Positions 41,536 to 55,040 of a stretch of 64,000 bases of DNA are shown in pieces; within the stretch, counting starts at the first letter, position 1, and each line of letters opens with the position of its first letter. Below the pieces are notes generated by a model that saw only the letters and a program-made list of their open reading frames with translations, was not told the DNA's origin and did not search any database. The stretch comes from Megaleporinus macrocephalus (taxonomy: Eukaryota; Chordata; Actinopteri; Characiformes; Anostomidae). Position numbers and translations under genes: made by a program. The DNA lies in the NCBI GenBank assembly GCA_021613375.1, contig CM038725.1:37887824-37951823 (forward strand), in the 5' to 3' direction.

Positions 41536-42160
41536 AAAAGACGCTGGATTAGTCCCCTCCACTCCTTCAAGCAAATCCATAATGTAAATATTACACCGTC
41601 TACTTTTGTTTTCCAGGACATCAGTTTTGTCAGTAGTGGCCGATAGTTTGCACCAGCTTGGCTGTATGGCTCACCACAATGTTGTAGGAATCAGATACAC
41701 GAGTCTCAACTTTAGTGATTCTAACCTCTGCAACACTGAAACCACCTTCTTGTCGAAGAAAGCTTCTATTCCCTTTAGAACCTCAGCTGTAATCCCGCAG
41801 ACTAGCTTGTCTGTGCCGCTTACCCGTGCGACCAACAGGTCGCCATCAGCGCTCTTAGCTGCTTTAGCATAGCTCGATAAAGATAGGTTGATATTGGATA
41901 TTCGGCGGATATTCACGCTTTGATCTTGCTGTAGTTCACAAACAACCTCGTAAAATCTCTGAAATTTCGTTTTTCAAGTCGTGCTAAACCAGGGAACAAA
42001 CTACAATCGTTATATTTCGTCAAAGTTCCCGATCTTTCCGTTTCTCCGAGAAGTTTCTGTCAAGATAGCGTCTGCTGTAGCGATTCCGGCTAAGGACGGC
42101 AAGGGACCGTCTGTAAAGTGTGGTATTGATTAAAAACGTACAACATCCAGAGATAGGAGG
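41536..42160 (-). mobile_element. L1-like LINE ORF1 fragment, 3'-truncated
   Basis: The minus strand shows YAKAAKSADGDLLVARVSG, then a coiled-coil-like stretch FDKKVVSVLQRLESLKLR, a frameshift, and ENKSRRCNIYIMDLLEGVEG, which matches the ENRSRRNNxRIxGLPEGxEG motif of L1/Tx1 ORF1 proteins. Upstream GC-richer sequence to about 42160 may be its 5' UTR. Only the start of ORF1 survives, joined directly to the Tc1 fragment. Confidence 0.7.
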
Positions 42161-42777
42161 AGCCTGTCTGTGTTATTTTTTATAGACTTGAAACGTACTG
42201 AAATACTCAAATTATGTCAAAATCTGCTACTTTAGCATTAGCATCAGTATACGCAGATTCTACTTCACCCTCCCAAGATGTTTTAGGCACAACTGTAAGC
42301 TTCCTTTGTCCAGCTTCCTTTGTGTGTTGCACTAACACAAATCTTTTAAACTCTAATTATCAAATTTGCACTAGTAAATATATGTTATATTCTGTTGGGC
42401 TGCGGTAGCATGGTCGTCGAGGTGCTAGTTCGGCAACCATGGATTTTTTAAAAACGAAAACATTTTAAACATTCTCTTTAATAAGTTGAAATATACTTGG
42501 TCGGCCATCTATATACCTTTTGTTTAAATGTTATTGGTGTTTTTCCACATCTGATTGAAATTTATTTAGTTGATGTAAGTTGAGCATTTATTATTGGGAT
42601 CAGATCAGTTTTTGTTGCCTCGCATGCTGATTTTACATTTTCTTGTTTCTTCCTGCAGAAATGAATGATGTCCCATTTCAGGTCCTCCTCTGCACTTTCC
42701 TGTGCAGCTGAAATGTGCTTCTGTAAACATATCAAGACATCCCAATAAGAGGAATGTTAAGCTGCTGAAAGAATTAA

Positions 42778-43647
<870 letters not shown>

Positions 43648-45560
43648 TGAATATAACCGTAGCACATTTCAACTGTAATAATCTTTAGGATATTGTGCCT
43701 GCACCAAGCCTTGTTTCTTTTCACCCAGCCCTAACTATCATGTATCTTTCCCTTTCATTTGTTGCTTTACCATCGCTGTGCCCATGAACTGATTTTAGCT
43801 CATTGCAGCTGTTATGTTCAAATGAATTAGAGCATAAAGTCTCTATAGCTCTACAGAGCAATATGCTGGTCTAGTTCCTGCATCTCACAAAGATGAGCAA
43901 AACTACAGTGCAGCATCAGGACAGCAGAGCAGATCATTGTATGTAATCTGTAGGCGCTCCACTACATCTACAACGGGAGGGTGATGAAGCATGCCAGCAT
44001 GATATCCTGGACACCATCTCTTCCAACCACTTCTCTCTGCGGGAAGATTTAAGGCCTTAAAATCCAACACTTTTTATTGCCAGACCTGTAGCACTCAGTA
44101 ATCTCAATGTTTCAAAGATTTCAAACTGTCTATTATGGATAACCACCTACAGCTTTATTTAAGAAGCTCCACATTCAAAAATAGTTTATTTGAGCAAGTC
44201 CAGAATAGTTTCAATAATAGAAGTTTTGACAAACATTTATACATGTTAATTATTTAATGTTTGTTGCAATAAAAGTGTGACTTTACCTTCACTATAAATC
44301 TTTAGTATATGTTTTCTGTATGTGTTATGGTCAGATTTTCCTAGTTGATGATTATAACAAAAGAAATATGACTATGAAGACAGCAATGCACATTTAGCTG
44401 TGCTGGTCTAAACAGCTTTGTAAAAAGAGACACTGAAGTAAGTTTGATTGCAAGACATCAAGCTATCTGATTGACGTACTGTTGACTTCTCCTCAGTTTG
44501 ACCTATGCTGGTCTGTTCTACACGACATCGTCATACAGGCCAGACTACAACCCATCCATGAACTTACCATGGAAACTTTAAGGACTGTCGGTGTTCTTTT
44601 AGATCTGCAGTGAGTGATTGTTTCTTGGAAAAGATTCTGTGATATTACATAAGGACATTTATGCCCATCTCCAATATTGCTATGGACGACAATACAGTTA
44701 AAACTAGGCATCTCCATCACATATAGGTGAAATGTAACCATTTGGATAGTGACTCTTGCCAAGATCATTAGGATGCAAATCTCACCATGGATACTGTCAT
44801 AAAAGTTTGTAATGATGAATCAGTATGTGTATGCAAGTGTTTAACTGTCATGTTATCTGCATAAAGTCCATGTTAGGTGGATAAGATACCTGCTTGTGGT
44901 GTTATCTTTTACCAGGCTCTTTGTTCCTCAGTTCCTATTTTTTATCCATTATTATTTTTGTTGTTCTTTTAATAAAATTTCTTATTCATATTTATGTAGC
45001 TCCAGAAAAAGTATAACATTTCTAATGTATTTACAGATTTTGGGGTATATCGCATCACAGGAATTATGAATGTGTGGTTTTTATTCATTCCTAAACTGGT
45101 CTTTGTCATGCTCTGGTAAATTACCTGACATTAGATAAGCTTCAGTCAGTTTTTGATTGTAACATCCAGCAAGACCAATTCTCTCTGGTTTTGCTTGTGC
45201 ATAGTACTTTTTCTTTGTGGGCCGAGAGTACTTTTTGTTGTGATATGTAAAAAATTGCCAAAACGCCATAGACTTCGGTTCGCAATTGCCCAGCTTCAAA
45301 ACGTGTCCATAGAATAAGTACAACTGATAAAATGGATGATGGGCATAGATACAATAAAGTGGTCTAGGGGAGTATATATACTTCAAGTAAGTATGGTTTC
45401 ATTTTACTCATTCATAACTATTATGCATCTATTCCAACCCTACCTTCGTCCATGCACTGCTGTCCCATTAACTGATCTTAGCTCATGTATTGTTTGACTG
45501 TAACCTGCAGAGCTGAATTAGGTGGGTGGGGTGCACCTTCGCAGATGTTTTTCTCCAAAA

Positions 45561-45591
<31 letters not shown>

Positions 45592-45995
45592 TTCTCTTTC
45601 TCTCTAATGTGAGCATTTTTTATCTTCATAAGAACACAGAACACTAAATCTTAGCCAGCTATCCTGATATACGGCCAATCTTGGTTTATGAGTTCTGACT
45701 CTGTATGTTTCTGCTCTGCCTTAGGGGGAGCTGGGGGATACAGAAAGCTGTCCCCAGAAAGTTTAAAGTTAAAACCTCTACAGATTTTAAAGTGATGCTG
45801 CTCAGTCAGGGCAAACAGACATAGAGCAATCCAACTACAATTCTTTTAGCTTGTTCTCTGTGTTGTGTATTGACGATCTATATTTCTGTATATTGTATAT
45901 GTATACTGAACATATATGAGTGTGCTTTACTAAATAATGGTAGGGATTAAAAATGACACTCCCCGCCTCTTTTCGTGACTGCGTGTTTCAGCGCT
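43648..45995 (+). other. 3' flank of ZnF gene 6
   Basis: 43650-44130 is shared with gene 1 (1740-2257); 44390-44760 is the family flank (gcaagacatcaagctatctg). A (CT)n tract lies at 45562-45605. The open stretches here (44493-44768, 45081-45386) fall in repeated non-coding flank and are not called. Confidence 0.6.
45562..45605. repeat. (CT)n microsatellite, imperfect
   Basis: About 44 bases of CT repeat with TTT interruptions. Confidence 0.9.
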
Positions 45996-45999
45996 AAGT

Positions 46000-46153
46000 C
46001 GCTCCAGCCCACGTGGTGGCGCTAATTCTGTAACTATCTCTTTCTCCAACTGCACTAAAGTGGAGAAGCTTGTGTTGTGGTCAGCAGTCTACGCCTCCTC
46101 TGCGCTGGGACAGTGTTGTTGGAGGTACAGAAAGCAGAGCTGAACTATTGAAG
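46000..46153 (+). promoter_or_regulatory. Promoter and non-coding exon 1 of ZnF gene 7
   Basis: CTCF-like box CCACGTGGTGGCGCTA (46009-46024), which here also makes an E-box CACGTG. 'cgcctcctctgcgctgggac' core and donor AAG/GTAGG after 46153. The conserved intron head extends to about 46560; the rest of the intron to 47671 shows nothing further. Confidence 0.68.
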
Positions 46154-47779
46154 GTAGGAAGCTGCCCTACACTTTAACACTCATTGTTCTTCATTCACTC
46201 TGAGTGAAACAGCTGGAGACACATCTGAGTTCTGAGCATAAGATCTGATGTTCTTTAAAATAGATCAGACACACAGAAGCAGCTTCATTCAGACCAGACC
46301 AGAGCTGAGCTGAGTGATGGGAGCTGCTGTTGGACCAGAATATTTGCTTGATCATGTTTTCCTAGCTGGGTTTGATAAACAGAGCAGTTTGTTTCTTATT
46401 TATGTACTGAGTTAATTCCAAATTCATCAAACACATGTTCTTCAGATCAAGACTTTGATTGATTGTTGGTGTATCTGATGTGCTTCTGTTCTTTTGTGTA
46501 CTGAGGTTATCAAATCAACTCCTTTGTTTTCAAACTAACTGTAAAGATGCTCTTTATGACATTGAATAAAGGCCAGGAGATCCTACTGCTGTATGATATT
46601 ATGAAAGAAAGATACAACTAGAAAATCACAAAATGAGACATAAAGAGGAGTGATATTTAAAAAAAAACTGAACAAAAAGATTTGCCTGCTGTTGAAACAG
46701 TCTATAGAAGACCTACGTTTTACAGGATTCTACGCAAGAAGAACAAATCAATTCATTTTAAAGTTGTCAGGAGTTGGGTCCATGGTCTTCCATAAAGGTT
46801 TTCTTTTATTGCCCTGTGGATTCACCTAGAAACAAACATTCAATGTTATGTTTTTGCGTCTACTGCAACGATTAAGGTGGAACTTCAGTTACATATGGTC
46901 TATTGGAGCCTTATATATGTGTATATATAGAGTATTATATACTGCATAATACGTCATAGTGCATCTGTGACTCATCTGCACTGGTGATAAATTTAAAACA
47001 ACGGCTAGAAGTAAAATAACTCGACCACAGAGAAACACTCACAAGACATTTTTTTCATCATATTTTTGATCAGTTTATTGCATATTTTCCCCTTCGTGAA
47101 CAAATCAAGGGAACTAACTGGATAAAAGCCATTCAGGATTTCTTGGTGAAGTGATGTGAAGTAATTTGCAAAAAGCAGAAATGAGATGACAAAAACAAAT
47201 GTATGTGTTAATGAGCTTTAAATGCTGGAAACGTACAGTCAAATCTCATTTGGTAACAGTGGAGATGTGTTTTAGTGGAAAGTGTAAATGGAATCCAACA
47301 AGCAATCCAGATACAAAGCACATGTTAACACAGTGTGTACACGGGTTGTCAAGTGGTATAGTAAGTTCAATGTGTAACAAGATAACCGTTAACTCATATT
47401 TAACTCATACATACAACCAAACTAATACAGTAAAAAAAAGTAACCGTTGTCAGGTAAAAAGAAGGCTTTTCTTATTTTTCTGCTCAATGTCTTTCTTGAC
47501 TTAAGCTGTGTTCATCTAAAGGTGGCAGTCAATTTGGAGCCAAAGCGTATTTCTTATTTGAAAAACTAAACATTTTTAAAGGGTTGAAATATACTCTATT
47601 TTAGCCATTAAAATTGGATGAAAAGTTTTAGAAGTGATTGTTTTTTTTTAATTTTTCTTTTCTTCCTCCAGGCACGAATGATGTCCTGTCAGGCGTTTTC
47701 CTGCACTCTCCTTCGCAGCTTAAATGTGCTTCTGTAAACATATTAGCACATCCCAAAAAGAGAAACGTTAGGCTGCTAA

Positions 47780-48733
<954 letters not shown>

Positions 48734-49504
48734 TAAATGTAACTAGCAGTGAAATTTTGCACGAAACTCGCCCCCAAAATGAGTTTAATATTTATTATAT
48801 TGTCGCTGTCCAATAGAAAACAAATATCTTCAAAATTTCAACTTTACAGGAAAGAACCAAAATTGTCTTTACTTTAAATGTATGTCAATTGAATTTTTTC
48901 CAAGTTACTTTGGAGCATTTGTATTGATCCATTCATCATGAAACTTTTACAACATGTAAACGACAGCATCATATGACGAAATGGAGATACAAGTTTTTCT
49001 CTGGACAGCGAAGATATGTTGAATACAATCGAGAAGAAAAAAACAAGCAGTTCTTCTCTAATGTAGGTTATATTTTGGCTGGAACAATGTTTCTGTCTAT
49101 TTCGGATGAATCCCTCTTTTGCTCTTTGGTTCACACATGTTAACTTTTTATTGCTTGTTGCTTAGTTTTCCATATTAATCTTATGTAAGCTGCATGTCCA
49201 GAGTGTTCTTTTTGAGGACAGTAATAAAGGAGATATGACCATGAAGACTTCAAAGTGACTATCTGAACAGCTTTTTAAAGGAGACACAGGAGTAAGAAGG
49301 ACTGCAAGACATCCAGCTACCACATTGACATACTGGTGACCTATGCGTGGCTGTTCTACACGATTACAGTACTCATTACAAAACTTTCTATTATTCTTAT
49401 GAAACTTCAAGGACTGTTCCTTGTGATCTGCAGAGAGTGGCTGTTGTTTGATAAGGTTTCTGTGACATAAAATAAAGACTTTTAAGCCCATTTCAACAAA
49501 TATA
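48734..49504 (+). other. 3' flank of ZnF gene 7
   Basis: 49245-49500 is family flank ('cagctttttaaaggagacac', 'gactgcaagacatccagcta'). 48734-49240 has no recognisable feature. The open stretches on the minus strand here are not supported as genes. Confidence 0.55.
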
Positions 49505-49528
49505 ACTAGTCAGTACCTACTGACTAGT
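49505..49528. repeat. Perfect palindrome inside a small insertion
   Basis: ACTAGTCAGTA (49505-49515) and its exact complement TACTGACTAGT (49518-49528) are separated by CC. Compared with the flank of gene 6 (near 44680-44700), about 45 bases (to ~49550, including 'ggcgattttggccgcaccc') are inserted here. Confidence 0.85.
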
Positions 49529-49695
49529 AGGCGATTTTGGCCGCACCCTATGTGTTTGAACCAGGCATCTGCTTCACTGTAAAATTGAAGGAAAGGTAAC
49601 ACCTTGGATAGTGTTTTTTGGTGATACTATTTTGTTGCTTTCCAAAGAAAAACAAGAGTTTTATTCATGAACCAGTCCAGGTCTGCATCATTATA

Positions 49696-50671
49696 GGGTC
49701 TGTCCCAACCCTAGTGAGCTGTCTACATAAACAGCATTTTATGCCATAGTATGCGCGTTCCCGACATGTAGCCTGTGAAGTCATTTCTAAATGCAAGTTT
49801 TTCAGAGTCTCTGTGGTAGTTTAATTAGTTTTTTCTCATATAACCACACAAGGCATTTTAGGTGCATTTTTCAGTTTTATACTTAAGCCATTAGCATTTA
49901 CACTAGCGTTGTTTTTATTTGCCTCAGGCTATGGTATGAATCTGTGGTCTCTGGGAAACAGAGCTGAAATGTGTTGAACAGTGTTGGTTTGCAGTATATA
50001 GTGTGTAAAATCTAATTTCTGCACAATTCTCCACACGATGTAGAGATGGGTCTCTCTCTTTATCTTACTCCGAGCTGCTCACTTGTTTGTTGCTCCCCTA
50101 TGAGACAAACAATATTTTACATTTTAATACATATTTGTTCATTAAACTAAACACTCGAAGAGAGTCTGGTTATTTTAAGTAAACTTCTAATATTAAATTA
50201 AAAGAACAAATCAAATGTCCTTCATCCTGTTAACTTAGTATTTGAATTTCTGCCCTTTAATCCAGTCATGATGAAACGCAGACAAAGCTACGAGCAGTCA
50301 TTTTTAAATGTAAGCTAACCCGATTCTCTCTGGTCTTTTAAATTTGTGTCTTGTCATACGACCTCACAAAACAGTATTTTACTTGCAGCTTTGCAACAAG
50401 TCGTTGACCAGTTAGCAGTTTTATACTCGAGCCATTAGAATTTATGCTAGCGTGTTTTGAAGCCTCAGACTATTGTTTTGGATAGCCTGCTGGTAGCTTA
50501 GCAACTAAAATACCAGTCGCGTGCAGTTGGCGGGAACAAGCCGTGACGCAGTCTCTCACTAACTAGAGCCTCTCAGTAATCTGTTATATGAAGAGTGAAC
50601 GCTGCTACTTACACAGCTGGCTACGTAGTCAGTTTCTACTTAGTCAGCTCACTAGGTTTTAAGACAGACCC
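49696..50671. mobile_element. Candidate TIR DNA transposon, non-autonomous
   Basis: Left arm 49696-49725 (GGGTCTGTCCCAACCC...) and right arm 50641-50671 are inverted repeats of ~30 bases with a few mismatches, ending GGGTCTGTC outward. It interrupts the family 3' flank, which is continuous in gene 6. Inside, 49810-49920 and 50310-50460 resemble each other (internal duplication: 'agttttatac.taagccatta' / 'agttttatactcgagccatt'). No transposase; no clear target duplication found by eye, so the superfamily is open. Confidence 0.6.
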
Positions 50672-51654
50672 ATAGTTTCACTGTTTAGTGATGAATCAAT
50701 AGTGTATGCAGATAAGGCATAATTATTTTTAAAAAATCTGTCATTCAGGGAAGATACCTGTGAGTGCCCTTATCCTCCACTGTGCTCTCTTTCGTTTCTT
50801 TCCCTATTTTCTCTTTCTAAAAAAAACTGAAAAGAACCCCTATTAAATGTTATAGTATATTTTTCATTTGGAATTTTCTCTTTTCCTTTAACACACCACA
50901 GAAGTTATTCATCAGTTACAAAATAATTGTTTTGTCATGCTGTAGTAAAATTTCACCACATTAGCTTTAGTCTGTTCTAGCTTGTAAGATCCAACATGCT
51001 CATGGCTTCTCGGTTCACTCTGGTAAAGAACTGGCTGGCAATATAGCCATTTAGAATTTTCTGCCATTCTATATAACATAATAAACACAGAGTTCTTTTG
51101 GTCCGTCTTATGTCATTTACTTCAGTAGTAGAATCATTTATTTGGCTAAATAAGCAAGTACATAACATCTATTTCTTTAGCCTATTTACAGCTTAAACAC
51201 TGAAATAATGAACAAAGAATTGAAAACAATGCACATGAATATTCCACATTTTTGTGTCGTTTGCAGTATACATTGTGTAAAATCTCATTTCTGCACAATT
51301 TATTTTCTCCACATGAAGAAGGCATCGGTCTCTCTCTATATCTGACTCAGAGATGTTTAATTGTTCGTTGTTCCTCTGTGAGACAAACAATATTTATTTT
51401 TTAAAAACATATTGGTTTTACTTAAAATAATCAGATTCTTTTACAGTGATCAGTAAATGTCAAGCATCAAGTTAACAGAAAATGTAAGAAATAAATGTCT
51501 TATATTCTATTAACTTAGTATTTGAATTTATGCTTTTAGGGCAGTTTTAAGCTAAACATTTACGCGATGTTGGATGGAATAGAATTAAACAACTCAACGT
51601 TAATAAGGATATTAATGATTATGAAATACGCTAATGACATGACAAGACAACGTG
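50672..51654 (+). other. Remaining 3' flank of ZnF gene 7
   Basis: 50680-51160 continues the family flank (cf. 44800-45180 and 39420-39560). 51161-51654 shows no feature. Confidence 0.55.
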
Positions 51655-51818
51655 AAGCCGCTCCAGACCAGGTGGCGGCGCTAATTCTGTAACTATGTGT
51701 TTCTACAACTGCACTAAACTGGAGAAGCAGAAGATCGTGTTGTGGTCAGCAGTCCACGCCTCCTCCGCGCTCGGACAGTGTTGTTGGAGGAACAGAAAGC
51801 AGAGCTGAACTATTGAAG
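51655..51818 (+). promoter_or_regulatory. Promoter and non-coding exon 1 of ZnF gene 8
   Basis: CTCF-like box CCAGGTGGCGGCGCTA (51668-51683), 'gcctcctccgcgctcggaca' core, and donor AAG/GTAGG after 51818. Close to the family consensus throughout. Confidence 0.7.
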
Positions 51819-53639
51819 GTAGGAAGCTGTCCTACACTTTAACACTCATTGTTCTTCATTCACTCTGAGACAAACAGCTGGAGACACATCTAAGTTCTGA
51901 ACATAAGATCTGATGTTCTTTAAAATAGATCAGACACACAGAAACAGCTTCATTCAGACCAGAGCTGAGTAATGGGAGCTGCTGCTGGACCAGAATATTT
52001 GCTTGATCATGTTTTCCTAGTTGGGTTTGATAAACAGCAGTTTGTTTCTGGTTCAATTACCAATTTAGTCCCAATTTAGAGTAGTGAGTAGAGTAGTACA
52101 ACATTTAGACAACCTTAGTATAGTTATCACAATATATCATACTATTATTGCCACTTCTCTGTTGTAATACAGTGACACTGTATTAACTCGTCCATGCATG
52201 GTGTCCATGTGTGGGTAATGCTTGATTAATTTTTTTAATCCAAGGCACATTTTCAGAATTTAGAGCGAAACGTTCTCTCGTCTGCTCATTTGCTGTGAAG
52301 TCATGTTTTAAACATGAACATAATTGAAATAAAAAAAATGTAAAACTCAGATAATTTATATTAATATCAGTTATTAACTTGATATTCAAAGCTAAATGTA
52401 TTCCACATTTCAAGTTAACTAGGTCAATTAGTACATGTATTACTCAGCTTACTTAACCCTTTGAAGCTAAACCCCCTTCAGCAAACATTATTCATTACCT
52501 ATGTTACAGTATGTACTGCTGAGTATCTCTTTGGTAAGTCTATTAAATCAGTTTATTTCATTATTTATTGTTCAAAATGTTTATTAAAAATCTAGTTTTT
52601 GATCGTAAATCATTATTTTAATTCTTATTTATTTACTTCATCAACAAAAATAGTGTTTGTAAATATGTTCCTGATTGTAAATGTTTACAAATGTAAACAA
52701 ATCCTATTAAATTCCACAGTAAACACTTAAGGGTTCATTCTGAGCCAGGCTGTATGTTAGAAGGCAGTTATACCAAAACTATTTATAAAAGTAAAATAAT
52801 AAAACTGAAATCAGGACTTGTGATGATCAATAACACGGAATTCAAGGAATTTATTGAAGCTTGAATGAAATTCATTTATTGCAAGAGTGCCTGGCAAAGA
52901 GGCACTTCTACCAGTCTAAGTGCATCAAATATTTGTAAAATGTTGTAAAAAGGTGGATATTAAGTAATGTAGGTACCAACATATTTATGCTTAAAGATAA
53001 ATAAAGAAATGGACTGACCCTTTAAATAAGAGAGTCAGTTGTTTTAAATCGGACAATTGTGCAGATTGATTTTAAACTGTTTAATTTGTTTATTCATTTA
53101 TTTATTTGTTTACACATCATTTGAAATAGCTGGATAATATGAAAAACAGAGTGAACAGTCGAATCTTCATATTGAACATCCAACTCTATCCATATATAAC
53201 TGAATAACTGAAACAAACTTATCAGACTTTTCTATCTTTCAATTTTAAAAATGTGTAACTGCATCTAACGAGATTCTCGTAATTTGTCACTTTCAATTAG
53301 GCAAAGACTTAAAGAGATTTACCCATATTTGTAATCGAAGATAAACATTAATTGCACTGTTGTCTACACCAGGCTGAAAATTGTTTTCAGAATTGTATGC
53401 TTAAAAACCTTGAGAACCAGACCCTGTAGTTCAGGAAGTAGTTTAAAGTAGTTTATAGTAGAAATATGATGCTATGACAGTTTGGGTGACTAGGTGATTG
53501 GGTTTTCTACATTAGATGGAAGTTTTTACTCTAATATTTATGACAATTGATGGGAGTAGAACATTCATAATTTGGATCAGACTATGTATGTTGCTTTTCA
53601 CATTAACCTGAGATATTCTGTTTTCTCTTCTTCTTTCAG
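51819..53639 (+). other. Intron of ZnF gene 8
   Basis: Conserved head to about 52050. 52440-52800 is the inverted counterpart of 60455-60790 in the intron of gene 9 ('gctgagtatctctttggt' and 'tttgtaaatatgttcctga'). Otherwise AT-rich. Acceptor ttctttcag, exon from 53640. Confidence 0.65.
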
Positions 53640-53746
53640 AAATTATTAAACTTCTATTTCAATTCTTCTCCTGCGCTTAGAGTCCACTTCTCGTCAGCGC
53701 ATCAGGACATTCCAGAATAATGTAACTGCTGAAACAGAATAAATAA

Positions 53747-54703
<957 letters not shown>

Positions 54704-54869
54704 ATATAACCTTAGAAACTTAGTGCTCTCAGAAGTCTGAGTCAATAGGAAAAAAAACATTTTTTGTTGTTGTTTTATCTGGAGTTAAGCCTTAATTTAA
54801 TTTTTACAATTAATATATATGTATTTTTATTTTAGATACTTTTGTTAATCTCAGAGGGTAATTCAAGAT
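54704..54869 (+). other. Short 3' flank of ZnF gene 8
   Basis: AT-rich. The family 3' flank blocks found after other members are not recognisable here, so the duplicated unit seems to end or be replaced. Confidence 0.45.
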
Positions 54870-55040
54870 CTCTGTAGTGAAACATTCACATATATGCACA
54901 CACTAGTGAACAGACACACTAGGGGCAGTGAGCACACTTGCTTAAGAGCACTTAAGCAAGTGTGCTCTGTGTTCTGTCGGTGTATGGGACTGAACCAGCA
55001 ACCTTCTGGTCACAAGACTGGTTTCCTAACCAAAGAACTT
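54870..55040 (-). mobile_element. tRNA-derived SINE, copy 2, rearranged
   Basis: Same family as 30430-30680: on the minus strand a B-box-like GGTTCAGTCCC with 'tcttgtgaccagaaggttg', and on the plus strand 'cacactagtgaacagacaca'. The middle part is replaced by a perfect hairpin (54931-54966). Diverged and probably old. Confidence 0.7.
54931..54966. repeat. Perfect 16-bp hairpin inside the SINE
   Basis: AGCACACTTGCTTAAG (54931-54946), loop AGCA, and exact complement CTTAAGCAAGTGTGCT (54951-54966). Confidence 0.9.

Noticed and set aside
44493..45386. Minus-strand open stretches of 91 and 101 codons
   Set aside because: They fall in the 3' flank shared by family members, where paralogous positions are not open; no domain.
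47199..47504. 101-codon open stretch in the intron of gene 7
   Set aside because: No recognisable motif, inside an intron, not conserved in the other introns.
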